Assembly: GCA_018398575.1 (NCBI GenBank)
Contig: JAGTXZ010000020.1
Location: 1,674,001 to 1,738,000, forward strand
Direction: 5' to 3'
Length of the DNA: 64,000 bases
Origin: Ampelomyces quisqualis
Taxonomy: Eukaryota; Ascomycota; Dothideomycetes; Pleosporales; Phaeosphaeriaceae
Part shown: in pieces, positions 1-11,671 of the stretch
Layout: each line of letters starts with the position of its first letter
How positions within the stretch are numbered: the first letter of the stretch is position 1
The notes under the pieces: model-generated
The model's input: only the letters and a program-made list of their open reading frames with translations
Told to the model about the DNA's origin: nothing
The model's database searches: none
Translations under genes and position numbers: made by a program

Positions 1-967
1 TGCCACCCATGCCAAAGGTAGAAGTAGATAGCCACCTTTGTGGCAAATACACATGTTGTGGCGAAGACATGTGGCTCACGCGCCCGAGGCTCACAGTCTA
101 TCGCGGCTCGTGTGCTTTCAGACCAAAGACGTAGATCACTACCACCAGAAAAGAAATCGCTCTCTGACAACCGGCGCAGTTCACCGTTGAACCCCCCCCG
201 TAACGGTTACTAATGGAAAATTGCACAGCCACAACTACGTACGACTGCCTTGGCTTGGCCACCACGTTCTCCCTTTCTACCGAGTACCTACACTTGGCAG
301 AAGCTTTGTCTCTCTCTCTCTCCTTCTCGAATCCGCAAAAATTTCCTCGCTGTGGCAACGCTACCTAGCTTGCCAACAAGTCAATTTTTTTTCCGGATGG
401 GTGGGATTTAGGTCGAGTGGGTTTTGTCACACTACATATTGCCCGCAACACCATTCCCGTTCGAAAAAAAAACTGTTGTGCTTGTGCTTGTGCGCAAAAC
501 GCAGCGTAGGTAACTTTGTAGACCTGCCCAGTCAACGCCGTGCCGTAGACTTTCTGTAGTAAAGCGACGGAAACACAAATAAATTAAATAAATTAATTCT
601 GAATATCAGGTTTCTTCTTGACAAACTGCGCATCGCATTGCGGGCACGGAATGTTTCGTTTCTTTTTTCCTTTTTCCTTTTTTCTGGGGGTTAAGCTGCG
701 TCTAGCTTTGTCCATGCGCTTCGAAATACAACGCATCTCCCACGCGCTGCAGCGTGCGGGAATGTGCGCTGTTGCTGCTGCTGCTGCTGCTGCTGTGGGG
801 ATAGGTGATTAGCGTGTGCCGCATGGTCACGCGCACGAGCACGAGCTCGATACTTGATCGCTGATTGAGTTGAGGACCCAGTACTCCGTAGCCTTGAGTA
901 GACCATCGTCTTGGCTTGTGCAGTCTTGTCTTGGAGCCGCGAACCTTTTCCAAAAAAAAAGAAATTA

Positions 968-1058
968 CTCGGGCCCAACGGTTTCTTCGAAACATCCCAT
1001 AGGATTGCCTTCGCACGGGCTTGTTGCTTGCAATAACGACGTCGCTGTTTGGCCCGAG
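968..1058. mobile_element. Short palindromic MITE-like element, copy A (91 bp)
   Basis: The element starts CTCGGGCCCAACGG and ends with the imperfect reverse complement (…GGCCCGAG). It is flanked on both sides by the dinucleotide TA (966-967 and 1059-1060), as for a Tc1/mariner-type target-site duplication. The inner part (about 1011-1041) is nearly identical to copy B at 52996-53071. It has no coding capacity. A non-autonomous origin is inferred from structure and repetition. Confidence 0.65.
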
Positions 1059-1666
1059 TAGGTGGGCGCGCTTGATGAGCAAAAGTGTCGGTAATTACCC
1101 AATCGCAGAGGTTGGTGCCAAGTCCAATCACGTGATTGTATTGCGTGATGATTTGATCCGTGCGAATTTTCTTGCCCCCTTTCCAACTAACAGCTGTAGA
1201 GTAGAACGACATGGATTAATTGAATACCTTTTTACCCCCCTTGGTACGATCGTACTAGAAATGAGCTATCCTTCGTGTTGCACGATAGATAGTCTATTCA
1301 ACACAAAGTGTCTTTTCTGTTTTCATTCACTGGTCCAGCTATTGGGGAAAACGAGGGGGGGCAGGGGGTTGAGTTGGGTAGGTATGCCGCCCGAGGGAAA
1401 GTATGTTTCGTTTACTCCTAGGATTGTGGCGTTTGGTGGTGCGGATATAGGGAATTTGATTCGCTGATTCGCGCGTAAGAGACGCAAGGGAACAAACCCC
1501 AAACGCAGGTGATGTACTCCGTAGAGTAGGAATTTTGAAAGTCGGTAACATGCTGTGGTAGCTAGGTGACAGCATGGACACCCGGACGGAGGAAGACTTA
1601 CCCCGTGATGTCCGTGTTGCACTATTTGCACGTCACGTTGCAAGTCAATTTATTTTGGTTTGTTTC

Positions 1667-1739
1667 AACGGTTTCTTCGAAAAATCCTAAAAGGTTTGCC
1701 TGTCCTGAAACAGGCTTGTTGCTTGCTGTTGGGCCCGAG
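1667..1739. mobile_element. Decayed relative of the palindromic element, copy C
   Basis: It shares the AACGGTTTCTTCGA block, the GGCTTGTTGCTTGC core and the right terminus GGGCCCGAG followed by TA (1740-1741) with copy A. The left terminal repeat is not recognisable, so it looks like a truncated or mutated copy lying about 0.6 kb from copy A. Confidence 0.5.
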
Positions 1740-3688
1740 TACACCTTCGCACCCTATCGTACGATCCAACTCATAGAACGAAGTGGTCGAAATGCAATCG
1801 GCGATTCGCTGGCTTCAACACTTCTGATCCTTTTCCGCTGGTAGAATCTCAGTCGGGCGTACCCAGGATTCCCGACGCGGGTTGTGCGTTATCTCGCTTC
1901 CATGGAGGCTGCTGGGTAGGTGAATCAAGAGCGTGCAGGGGGGTTGGGAGGCGGATGGAATATTGCCGGTTGGTTCCACGTAGCATAGTCAGAAGCACGA
2001 AACTCTGCGCACACATGTCGTTGTCGCGGCGGTGTTGTTCGGTATGTATGTAGGATCATCACGGTGGACTGATCCTTTTGCGGTCAGTCAACCAAGCGCA
2101 TCGTATCTATCCGCGCAGCACTTTACTTTTCGTGGGGGTAACCCACTCCCAAGGACATGGAGAGGAGATGATTATGGGTCGGTCCTTTTCGCGGTCAACA
2201 CACTTTCCCATCTTACATCAGCAGTAGCAATTACCTGCCGCGATGACATGCCTTTGACAAAATAGTATCATGAAATCCTACCTCCCGTCTTCCCCATCTG
2301 CACTGGTGACATACCTCGGTCCAATGCTTCCGCCCTCGTCGCCATCCCCACACTCCAACGAGGTAAGGAAGCTGGCGGTGTGAGATGAGGCGGGGATATG
2401 CCTTGCTCCCTCCAGCCTGCTTGGATGGTCCTTGTAAGGACTTTTACCCAAGGGGTTGGTGATGATGTGTTGCGGCAAGAGTGGCGGGTTTGACTTCGGA
2501 GGATTTGTGCGGCTGGGATCTGGATTTGTGGTGAACAGGCGCGCGGGTGAGGAGGGTGGGCTGGGGTGGGAACGGGGATGCGGGAGTGTGAGCAAGGACG
2601 AGGGTAGGGGAGTTTGAGGGGAGGTGCACCGCCACATGTGGGAAGGAGGGGAGAGTGTAGATGGGGAGTCGGTGTGGTGCGTCATGGGAAATATACAGGT
2701 AATGAGTAGCGAGCCGGCTGGGTATATGTCTGGGGTAGTTCATGGAGCTATGGGTAGACTTCTACGATACTGAAGAGACATGGTACATTCCGCACTGGAT
2801 TCTTATTCAGACGATGTTACTTCACTATTTGAAGGTAGACAGGCAGCGCCAAAGTATACCTTGAAGTGCATTCATCCGATTCCGAGTCACCACTTGATCT
2901 GGCGCGCGGCTGAGATACTCGATGGGTGACGAGATATCTGGAAGAAGTCTGGGGAGAGTTAGCTCTTTTGCGCATGAATCATTGTTGGGTGAACCAGCAA
3001 GATCTTCAAGAGCACTCATGAAAACCTCATGAGATATAAACCTGCTAGACACTTTTTTTGTACAGAAGTAACGCCGCGGTGTTATTGATATCACTTGCTG
3101 TAGGTTTTGGATTGCATATCCCTCCGAAAGTCTTCTCTCGTCTTCGATTCAAAACTTGTTAGAACTAAAAGAGAAATTGATTTCCACGAGTAATTCTGCC
3201 CCAAGGCCAATTAAAGTGTATTCAACACTGCATTATATACTTCGCCAGGTTTCCTTACTTGTCTTTCCTATTAATTCCATTGGCCTAAGCCTTGAACAGA
3301 TGGCTTTTCTATCGTCCCGTTACGAATGCCATGCGGTGCTGCAAGCAGTCCTTCTAGGTGGAGTGGGCGCATTCGACTCTGTTCTTTTGACTGACTCTTC
3401 ATCCTCGATTGCGTCATGAAAGCAGTCTTTTTCCACGTTGAAGAGGACACATCGAAGAACGCCTTCCAGTTGTCTTCTTCGAGGACGCGGTGGAGCGAAT
3501 TTCGTACACAGCTACGCATGTCCAGATGAGGACGCAAACAATTGGGAAATGATGCAAGCGTTACACTACAAGTGCAGCTATTCCGCAGATTTCGAACGTC
3601 TTGGACAAATATCCACTTTCCCCAAAAAACCAACGTTCCCTTCATGCGCGCCCATAGCCAACACCTCCCTATTCCCCAACCCACCATT

Positions 3689-4812
3689 TCAATCATCCAA
3701 CTCCCTCCCAAAATCGATCAACCTCAGTCTCTTCGCATCCTTCCCATGGAACTGCGCAACCTTCGCCCTAACCAAAAACCTCGCCGCGGCGCTCTCCCTC
3801 TCCAGCAAAAAATACGCCTTCCCTCCCCCCGGCCCAACGAGCGTGGCAAACAAATCCTCAATCAACTTCCTCATCTCCGCGTCCGCAGCTTCTGCTTCCG
3901 TCGGCGGCTGCTCGTCAGCCTCGTCTTCTTCGATACCCGCCGTAGCACTGCGCCCCCAGATCTGGTCGATGCGTTTTTGGCGGGACTTGTCGGACGGAGT
4001 TTTTGTTGAGGCTTTCGCTTTGCCCTTTTTCGTGAATCCAGCTGCTAGAACGGAGTCTTGGACGTCGAGCATGTCGCCAACTACGGGGCCGCCGAGTTCC
4101 TCGGCGGCGAGCATGGCGGCGAGATAGTCGTTAATGAAGTCGTTCATGGCGGTGCCTAATTCTTGCATTTTGGTGTCGTAGGCGTCTTTCTGTGCGCGCT
4201 TGGAAGCGATCAAGTCTCGTGCTAATTGGGCTGGGGATTTCTGCGAACGTTGCGTGTGTTGGGTGCGGAGGCGGGAGATTCGGGATTCCATGGCCCGAGT
4301 GAGGAGGGTGGCGTCGTGGAGTTGGGATTCTTCGCGGTGGAGAGCGCGTTCTGCGGAGTGGAGTTGGGATTGGGTGGAGAGAATTGCTTGCTTGGTTCCG
4401 AGGACGGTTTGTTGGAGAGAGCGGGCGGCTAGAAGGGCAGGCAAGACGGATCCTGGGGATGGGAGATAGGTTGGAGTTGGCTTCAGGTTGGTATAGGCGG
4501 CCTTTATGGCGAGGAGTTGTTGGAGTTTTTGGCGGGGGTCGTTTGAAGGGTATGCTGAGTCTGCGATACTGACGTTTGATCCAGATCTTAGCTACTGGAG
4601 GTGAGTATAGTCCCATTTTTTCGAGGGTATAGACATGCCTTCTCCAAAGCGTCTTGTTGTTCTCGGACACGTGCTTGAAGCTCTCTAACGGTGTCCTCTA
4701 GGCGGGCTTCCATGTCGGACGCGTCAAAGTCCATTGCGCCCTCCTCCAGCTCGCGGGCCTCCTTGGCATATGCTCGGATGTTGGAGAGGGTGTTGTCCTG
4801 TTGTTGCGCCAT
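3689..4812 (-). CDS. Coiled-coil protein, possible kinetochore CENP-K/Sim4-like
   Basis: Two exons, 4812-4635 and 4560-3689, join across an intron of 74 nt (GTCTAT…GCAG) to give about 349 aa. The start is the ATG at 4812, followed by an acidic helical stretch. Residues about 25-190 are rich in Glu, Gln, Leu and Arg with heptad-like spacing, consistent with coiled coil. A Lys-rich linker around KKGKAK and an acidic patch follow. The C-terminus has a conserved-looking block (FLVRAKVAQFH … RLRLIDFGREL) that I associate with fungal CENP-K, a subunit of the inner kinetochore CCAN. That assignment is from memory of the family pattern and is tentative; another coiled-coil family is possible. The gene is divergent from the KH-protein gene, with about 0.8 kb between the starts. 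The donor GTCTAT is weak, so the exact intron border is uncertain. Confidence 0.5.
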
Positions 4813-5620
4813 GTTGTGGAAGTGAGAGGAGCGCGTGTCTGTTGACTGGTAGCGAGCCTGGCGGGTGACGCGATCGGATACGGACTTGGACTGTTGTGTC
4901 ACGCAAGCTGCCTCTCGCTCGCCTCTAGTCCAAGGCAACCATCTCTCGCCTGCTCACCCTCATTTCGTTGTTTCTCCACGGCGCGCCTCGACTCGGGCCA
5001 ACCACACGGCACGTGACCGCTAAGGCGCTAGCAGCGGCGATCCCCTCTTCCTTTTTGGCCGCAGTCGTTGCACCCGTACGACCTGCACCCTCGCACCACC
5101 CGCTTGCAACTCTCCGCCAGCACCCAGGGCCCCTTCTGCACCGGCTCCACCGCCCCTTCTGCTCCCAGCTACATCCTCGCCGTGCAGTAAGCACTCCTGT
5201 TCTGAGACGCCAGTTGCTGCCGACAAGGTTTGACGAGCGAGCTTTCTTTACTTGGGCCTTTCTTCCTCGTCGACATCACCTCCTCGCCCAAAAGCACTCA
5301 TCCTCGTCCGACTCCCGCTCCATCTGCACAGCACCAGTGCCAGTGGCCTCCTTCATCAAGGCCCCATTCCTGCGACCACTGCACTCTCTGCACGCTCCAA
5401 GCCCTGCTCCACGTCCGACGACCTTTTCTCCACAACACATGCTCAACCGCACCATTCCTCCCCAGACGCCAGCACCAGCACCAGCACCAGCACGCTTTCC
5501 TTCACGGCCCCCGCTGTAAATAACGCGAAACAATTGAACAAGTTCTCAACACTGCGCTTCGGCCCCACCCCGGACTGTGAAGAGCCCGTACACCCTCTCA
5601 AGACTCATCAAGTAGGAACC
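4813..5620. other. Divergent promoter region and 5' leader of the KH gene
   Basis: This lies between two divergently transcribed start codons. The right half is C-rich and pyrimidine-rich, typical of a fungal 5' leader. It stays open in frame with the KH protein from 5252, so an N-terminal extension of up to 123 residues cannot be excluded. That extension is low-complexity Ser/Thr/Pro/His and looks like leader sequence. Confidence 0.5.
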
Positions 5621-7152
5621 ATGTCCGCATCGCCCACCATCGCCGCCTCCTCGGCCAAGCGGCCTCTGGAGGAGCCGTCTTCGCCTGCTGGACCCAACGA
5701 CCAGCCCGACGCCAAGCGCCCTGCCCTCGACAAGATGGTCAGGGACGACGCTGTCGCAGACGACATTGAGACTGCGCAGCCCGTCAAGGGCGACGGCATC
5801 GCCCCAGAGGACATGCAGGCCCCAGACACAAAGACGCTCGATCTGGCCGAAGCCGGGGACCAGAACGGCGCTGAGCCCATCCAGACCGACACCATTGTCC
5901 CCGATGCTCCCTCTATCCTCGAGACCCAGCCCATCCAGTCCACATCCGGTGCCAACGGCCGGCCCCTCTCGCACAACCAGCAGGTCGATGAGACAAACTG
6001 GCTGCATCTGCGCGCGTGCATCGGAACCAGCGAGGCTGCTACCATCATTGGCAAAGGTGGTGAGAACGTGACCCAGATCCGCCGTCTGTCTGGCGCAAAG
6101 TGCACCGTCAGCGACTACTCGCGAGGTGCTGTTGAGCGCATTCTCACTGTGAGCGGCCAGGTCGATGCCGTGTCCAAGGCGTTCGGCTTGATTGTCCGCA
6201 CTCTCAACCAGGAGGACCTCGAGACCCCATCCACTTCCACATCCAAGGCCTACCCTATGCGCCTGCTCATCCCCCACATCCTCATTGGTTCCATCATTGG
6301 CAAGGCAGGTGTCCGCATCCGCGAGATTCAGGAAGCCTCGAATGCAAAGTTGAACGCATCCGACACGCTCCTCCCCAACTCAGGTGAGCGCTCCTTGGTT
6401 GTTCTGGGCGTGGCCGATGCTGTGCACATTGCTGTGTACTATGTCGCCCAGACTCTGGTTGAGCAACTGACCGAGCGTTTCGGCGGACCTGCTGCATCCC
6501 AGTATGCCACCCGTAGTGGTATGGCTGCAAATGTTGTCCCAGGTGGCATGTCTGTCCAGCCCTATGTGCCGCAGCCCGCAGGAGGCCAGTACCAGCAGCC
6601 TACCAACTTCCGTCGTCAAGAGCCCCAGCGCACTCCTGCCCATGGAGGATATGGCGCTGGCCCTCATATGCACGGACAGCCTGTTGCTCCCTCGCCATAC
6701 GGCCACCCCAACATGTCCTATGGCGCCGGCTCCCCTGGGCGCGCTCACTACGGTGGCCCTGCCCAGCCAACTCCCTATGGAGCACCCCACAGTGCCGCTC
6801 CTGTTCCCCATGGTGCCGCACCCAACCAGCCTTCTGTCTCGATGCCCGGCCAGCCACTAACACAGCAGATCTTCATTCCCAACGACATGGTCGGAGCCAT
6901 CATTGGCAAGGGTGGTGCTAAGATCAACGAGATCCGCCAGCTCAGTGGTAGTGTCATTAAGATTAACGAGCCCACGGACAACAGCAACGAGCGCCTCGTT
7001 ACGATTACGGGCACGCAAGAGTGCAACCAGATGGCACTGTACATGCTGTACTCTCGACTCGGTTGGTCACCCTAAAACCCCCTAGCTGTCCCTTCACGAG
7101 CTAATACTCCATTTTTTTCTTCTTTGCAGAATCCGAGAAGCACCGCATCTAG
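5621..7152 (+). CDS. Triple KH-domain RNA-binding protein (Rnc1/HEK2/PCBP-like)
   Basis: The coding sequence joins 5621-7061 and 7130-7152 for about 487 aa. Three KH domains carry the RNA-binding GxxG loop: IIGKGGENV (KH1, about residues 126-196), IIGKAGVRI (KH2, about 211-283) and IIGKGGAKI (KH3, about 413-480). Between KH2 and KH3 lies a Pro/Gly/Tyr/Gln-rich disordered linker. The family binds C/U-rich RNA and acts in mRNA stability, localisation and translation; fission yeast Rnc1 and yeast Hek2/Pbp2 share this layout. If the intron (GTTGGT … CTAATAC … TTTGCAG) is not removed, the frame stops soon after KH3. Splicing gives the ending RLESEKHRI, which fits the family better. The start MSASPTIAA was chosen because everything upstream is low complexity. 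Confidence 0.85.
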
Positions 7153-7583
7153 AAGACGTGATGCATTGCGGGTTGAAAGCTCCGACCTTATTTAAAGTGA
7201 GTGGAGACTGTGCGTTCAACATGGCGTAGCGGGGATGGGTAATTTGGGACATTCTCACTGCTTGCTTTCGAAAAGAGACAATCTACGTTCTCTGGGCTTT
7301 GTGGCTCGAGAATGAGGGATAGAGCGATGGCTTTACGGCAATTCAAACCGAACTAGGGGTTGTATGTGGTAGCCAGATACGTTCGGATAATCTACTAAAA
7401 GCTCATACTTGACAGTTGTGGGCGGTATATGGTGATGTGGTGAGGAGCGATTGAGCCGAATATGAAGTTCTGGAGAATATCATGTCTCTCTTGAAGATGA
7501 TGCAGCTCTCCATGTCATTTTCATCGTCGCAAAGTCCTAACAGTTTTTATTACATGTTCAGCAGTGCCTGAGCAAACGTCTCT
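7153..7583. other. Convergent 3' region
   Basis: This is the sequence between the stop of the KH gene (+) and the stop of the 519-aa gene (-). It should hold both 3' UTRs. I see no repeat, RNA gene or open frame of interest. Confidence 0.6.
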
Positions 7584-9143
7584 TCAACGCAATCCGTCTC
7601 TCCAAGCATTTATCCACGCCACATGCCTTGCTCCCAACTCCTTCTCCGGCGTCCTCATTCCCTTGTCTCTCATATCCCCGCCTGCTTCCACAGCATCGTC
7701 CACTCCAACCCCCCCATCTCGCACGCCCCTCATCCACTCCCCGTCTCTCCCATGTCCTGTCCCTGTCGCGTGTTCCTCAGCCAGCATCAACGCATATAAC
7801 TTCTCCGTCGACGTAGGCGCAAACCCACCCGCGCTCGTATATCGCGCCATGTACGTGGGCATATACGCTCTTTGCGCCGTGTGCCGGGAGGTCAGGGACG
7901 CGAGGAATGTGTGGAAGATGTCTGCGTTTAGATTTTGAGGGTGGAGGGGAGGGGGAGGAGGGGAGAGAGGATCTGTTGTGGTTGGGGTTGGGGGAAGAAA
8001 AGGCTTGGGATAGGATGTCCAGTGTGAGTGTGCGGGCGGGGACAAGTTCAGGGTGGAAAGGAGGTGTTGTAATGCGTGGGGTGGATTGGGGGTGGGATGT
8101 GTGGGTGTTGGAGTGGACGGTGGGTGTTTGCGGAACGATTCTAGCCATGGGATGAGGTTGTCGGTGGAGAGAGAGTGTGCGAGGGCGAGGAGCGAGGTTA
8201 GGAGTTGGGTGTATGCGAGGATATCCTGTGGGGTTGTGGTACTGGGGTGTAAAACGAATGATAACGCGATGACTTTTCCTGTGTCGCTGAGGGTAGGCTG
8301 GATGCTTGTGGTCCCCTTGAAAGCGAGCAGTTCGTCGACGTCGAGGACATCGAACCACTCCCTCTCCCGGCCTTTCAGCCTGGCTACTCTGTCTTCTGCA
8401 TCTTGAAAACCTGCAATCCACTTCTTTTTCCGCTGCGCATACACATCTTCCTTTCTGCGCTCACTCCAGTCTTGTCGTTTCGCTAGGGTTTTCCACAGAT
8501 CCTTCTTCTCCTTTGCGAGGCGTTGGATACACAGGGATTCTAAGACGCGAGAGAGAGGCCAGTAATGGAGGAGAATCGACGGCGTGGACAAAAGACTGAT
8601 CTCGCGTTCGAGCGCTGTGAAGACTAAGAATGTGTTCCTGATAAGCGTGGTGTCGAGCGTGGCCAGCGATGAAGATGAAAGAGAGAAATGGAGATTTGCG
8701 GTCGACGATGTAGCGACCGCATACCAGCGCACAGCCTCGCTTGTATGGGGCTTTGGGACGTGGTATGTTCCCAAGATGTGCAATACGTTCATTACGCCTT
8801 CAACTTCGTGCTTGAATGCCCGCCACGCACTTTCTCTGCCGTTGATACTGAGGCCTGGACGTATAAGAACCAGGGAAGAATGCCACGCGCTCTTAGGGAG
8901 TCTTGAGCGCTCGTCAATGGTAAGCCCGGTTTCCGGTGAGGGACATAAATGCCATGTCGCGGGTGCATCGCGTGGTGGGTTGTGTGGTGTGAGGTGCAGA
9001 TCGACTTTGACTTCGGGACATAATTGTTCAAAAGCTTTGGAGAGGTCGGTCAAGGGCTTTGTTGAGGGGTCGTCGGCGGGGGAGAATAGGTCTTGTCGGC
9101 CGAGGAGGGTGAAGGGGATGCGGAGCGTAAGCGTAGTGCCCAT
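7584..9143 (-). CDS. Uncharacterised 519-aa protein, remotely amidoligase-like
   Basis: A single uninterrupted exon of 520 codons starts at the ATG at 9143. I do not firmly recognise the family. Residues about 85-200 contain a Trp-His-Ser segment, then a helix (WRAFKHEVEGVMNVL), a strand-like TANLHFSLS and a helix ending FLVFTALEREISLL. That order loosely recalls fungal amidoligase-like proteins, in which a conserved His-x-His strand is followed by a long helix with a conserved Glu. The His-x-His is reduced here to a single His, so catalytic function is doubtful. The middle (about 200-260) is highly charged and helical, and about 345-410 is a Pro/Thr/His low-complexity linker. No signal peptide or membrane segment is apparent. 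Confidence 0.65.
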   Translation of the reverse strand: MGTTLTLRIPFTLLGRQDLFSPADDPSTKPLTDLSKAFEQLCPEVKVDLHLTPHNPPRDAPATWHLCPSPETGLTIDERSRLPKSAWHSSLVLIRPGLSINGRESAWRAFKHEVEGVMNVLHILGTYHVPKPHTSEAVRWYAVATSSTANLHFSLSSSSLATLDTTLIRNTFLVFTALEREISLLSTPSILLHYWPLSRVLESLCIQRLAKEKKDLWKTLAKRQDWSERRKEDVYAQRKKKWIAGFQDAEDRVARLKGREREWFDVLDVDELLAFKGTTSIQPTLSDTGKVIALSFVLHPSTTTPQDILAYTQLLTSLLALAHSLSTDNLIPWLESFRKHPPSTPTPTHPTPNPPHALQHLLSTLNLSPPAHSHWTSYPKPFLPPTPTTTDPLSPPPPPLHPQNLNADIFHTFLASLTSRHTAQRAYMPTYMARYTSAGGFAPTSTEKLYALMLAEEHATGTGHGRDGEWMRGVRDGGVGVDDAVEAGGDMRDKGMRTPEKELGARHVAWINAWRDGLR

Positions 9144-9552
9144 GGTGAGGACAGAGGCTGTCGTGGGCTAGAAGTTGTTGATTCGAGAAACTAAGCCTGA
9201 GAGGCTGTTTGAGATGTGTATGAGGAACGAGTCTGACGAGGCCTGCTAGACAAAGGAAAATTGGGGTCTGGCGCGAGACATCGATGGATATTACCAGAGA
9301 CAAAGGGTGACGCTGTACTTTAAGCGTGAGACAAAGACACAGATTGACTGCGAAAAATAATAGTCGCATTCTAGGGATTCTACACTGATCTACCCAAGGC
9401 TGATTGATTCAATGTGACATGGGTTTTACACTTACTGTGCTATGCAGTGTCTATGTATGCATTAACAATGCCTCCAACCGAGATGCGGCTCTCCTCAAGG
9501 CCCTACCTTTCCAAAGGTTGCACTACTCCTCAACGCCTGCTTTGTTCACCAC
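9144..9552. other. Intergenic between 519-aa gene and SEC14
   Basis: It should contain the promoter of the minus-strand 519-aa gene and the 3' UTR of SEC14. No repeat or additional gene is visible. Confidence 0.5.
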
Positions 9553-10775
9553 TCAAACCTGAGGTGCAGGAGCACCAGCAGGCGCACCAGCGGGTGCAGG
9601 CGCTGGCGGGCCGCCAAGAGGAGCCTGAGCAGCCCCCCCTTCGACTATTGGAGGAGGAAGCTGAGTGTTGTCAATAGCATCATCATTCTTCTTCGCCCAC
9701 TTGGGCTCTCTGACCCACTCCTTATCCCACCATGGTCCTGCGTCACTGAGCTGACATCCCCCCTCGCAATCGCACTTTCCACCAAACTGCTTGGGCAAGT
9801 TCTCAGCAGGTATCTGTGCCAAAAGCTCCTTCTCGTATCCGCTTCCAAGGACGTGAATCTTTGCGCTTGTGACCGGGTCGAGGAACTTCTTGACCATGCT
9901 GAAGACACCCGAGAAACCCCACGGTGCGTTGATCACGTACATCTTTCCGAGACGCTCGGGGTAGTAGTTCTGGCTGATGGCGGAGACAGCTCCGAGGTAG
10001 CCGTATACAGATGTTGCCTTGGCGATGCCGACGCCCTTGAGGTCCAGGATGGAGCACGAGGTCTCAAGGAGGTAGCCGGACTTGCGTGAGCAGGCGGGCA
10101 GACGGGGATCGGCCATCTTCTCGTATTCACAGACGAGGTTCTGGATCATGCGTTCTTGGGAGGTGATCTTGCCGAGCGCGGTGAGGTCGACTTTGCCGAG
10201 AGCCTCGATGTAGACTGGGCGGCCGTCCTGTTGGATGTCAGTATGGAAGACGAGAACAGCGTGAAAAGAGGACATACCTTGTCGGTCTTGTGGTAGTACT
10301 GTGGGTAGTACTCGAATACCTGGGGTCGCTCCTTGTATTCAAAAGTGCGCACCAGCTCCTCGACGCCGACGCCAGCGTACTCGGCCCGCCATTTCTCACA
10401 GTCCACAAACCTGAGATGATCAGTCCGGCTCAAGAAGACGCCCGGAAGATAGGGATTCCACGTGAATGCTTACATCTTCTTGGAGAGCTCGACATTGAAC
10501 TTGCGCGCGCGCAGGAATCGCAGCTGAGAGGGTGTTAGTGTTTGCGATGCTGAGACCACACATGGCTGGCTGGGAGTGCGTACCAAGGTCAATGTGTCGA
10601 GGTTCTTGGTGTGTCCCGCCTGCTCCAAGATACTCCGCAGCTGAAAGATCTGGGCATCTTGCTCGGGTGTAGTGTGTCCAGGATGCCCGCTCTGAGCAGT
10701 GGGAGAAATAGTGGGATAGTCGTAGTGGTCGTACTTGGCGTCGACCGGCAGCTCTTTCGCAGGAAGGGCGGCCAT
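9553..10775 (-). CDS. SEC14: Sec14-type phosphatidylinositol/phosphatidylcholine transfer protein
   Basis: Four exons on the minus strand (10775-10584, 10523-10474, 10410-10278, 10227-9553) give about 349 aa in continuous frame. The CRAL-TRIO N-terminal helices include LRFLRARKF and the linker has WRAEY. The lipid-binding lobe shows the Sec14 hallmarks DGRPVYIE, SCSILDLKGV, YYPERLGKMYVINAPWGF and LPKQFGGKCDC. Sec14 exchanges PI and PC and stimulates PI 4-phosphate production at the Golgi for vesicle budding. All donors are GTA(C/A/T)G-like and acceptors end CAG. An Ala/Pro-rich tail (PAPAPAGAPAGAP) extends beyond the yeast protein length of about 304 aa and is a usual filamentous-fungal addition. 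Confidence is high for family and exon pattern. Confidence 0.93.
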
Positions 10776-11671
10776 GATGTGTAGTTTCGTGAAGGGGGGG
10801 GGTTCTTCAGAGAGGCGGCAAGGCAAGAGGCGGTGGAGTGCAACTTGTGGTGCCGACGTCGATGTTATGACGAAGGCGGCCTAGCACGTGGAATCGCCGT
10901 CAAGCGAGCGACACGCCCCTAAGCATCTGGACTTTCCTCCGCCCAGCAATCATCGACCCACAAGTAGGTAGCCGCAAGACACGCCACGTTTGCAGACTTC
11001 ACTCCCAGGCTGGCAATATGGCTGTGCTGTGCTCAGCCATGAACGTCCTTGAAATGCCCTCGTGTGTCCTATTTTGTATCACATTCGGCCCTTGGACCTC
11101 GTCACAGGCAGCGGCACTGTTCACCTGACTGTACGCGTGCTTGAGCAAAAGTACCTGTGGCGCAGGAACAGGACGCTGAAGTTGGAAGATGGTCAGCCTG
11201 CTTGGCAGCAGGCGACGGTGTTCTTTGAAGAGCTACCTAGTTCATACATTGCAGAAAAGAAGAGACCCCGCAGAAAACTCATGATAAAACCAACCAGATC
11301 GTCAGAACGCTTCGCAGGCCTAAAGGAGAGTACATATCCACCGGAGCGAACAAAGGATACCAGGCGTTGCCGGGCCACAGAACAACAGACATGATGTGAG
11401 ATTCGTGTTACCTGCATTACCCGTTGCTCCCCAGATGAGATGATGGTCGGGCCATACGTCGCTTACTGAGCAAATCCTCCACCGAAATGGATTCGGCCGC
11501 AACTGACAACCCTAAATTCTGGCATAAGACCCACAAAGCCGCGAGAAGTTGCACGAAAACCCGAACTCCGAGCGAATAAGACCAGAGGATGCCGACCACT
11601 TCCGCACACGCGCCTGTTGACAAGTTGCGAACCAAGATCGACACTGCTTGTTGAGAGACCTCGTCCAAAGA
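10776..11671. other. Intergenic between SEC14 start and CCR4 stop
   Basis: Both neighbours are on the minus strand, so this holds the SEC14 promoter and the CCR4 3' UTR. Short frames on both strands show no recognisable protein. Confidence 0.5.

Larger units (their letters stand above)
1..3688. other. Intergenic, repeat-bearing, no convincing gene
   Basis: All open frames here are short, mutually overlapping and of low complexity, and none resembles a known family. Visible contents are a (TGC)n microsatellite at about 773-795, a palindromic TA-flanked element at 968-1058, a decayed relative at 1667-1739, and two TACGGAGTA motifs (882-890 and 1515-1523, reverse orientation). Ser/Pro-rich frames on the minus strand at 2278-2743 and an 89-codon minus frame at 2825-3094 were considered. 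They lack codon or domain support. Confidence 0.6.

Noticed and set aside
2278..2743. Two overlapping minus-strand Pro/Ser/His-rich frames
   Set aside because: Low complexity, mutually overlapping, no recognisable protein.
5252..5620. In-frame N-terminal extension of the KH protein by 123 residues
   Set aside because: Low-complexity Ser/Thr/Pro/His sequence typical of a pyrimidine-rich leader; the ATG at 5621 gives a normal family start.
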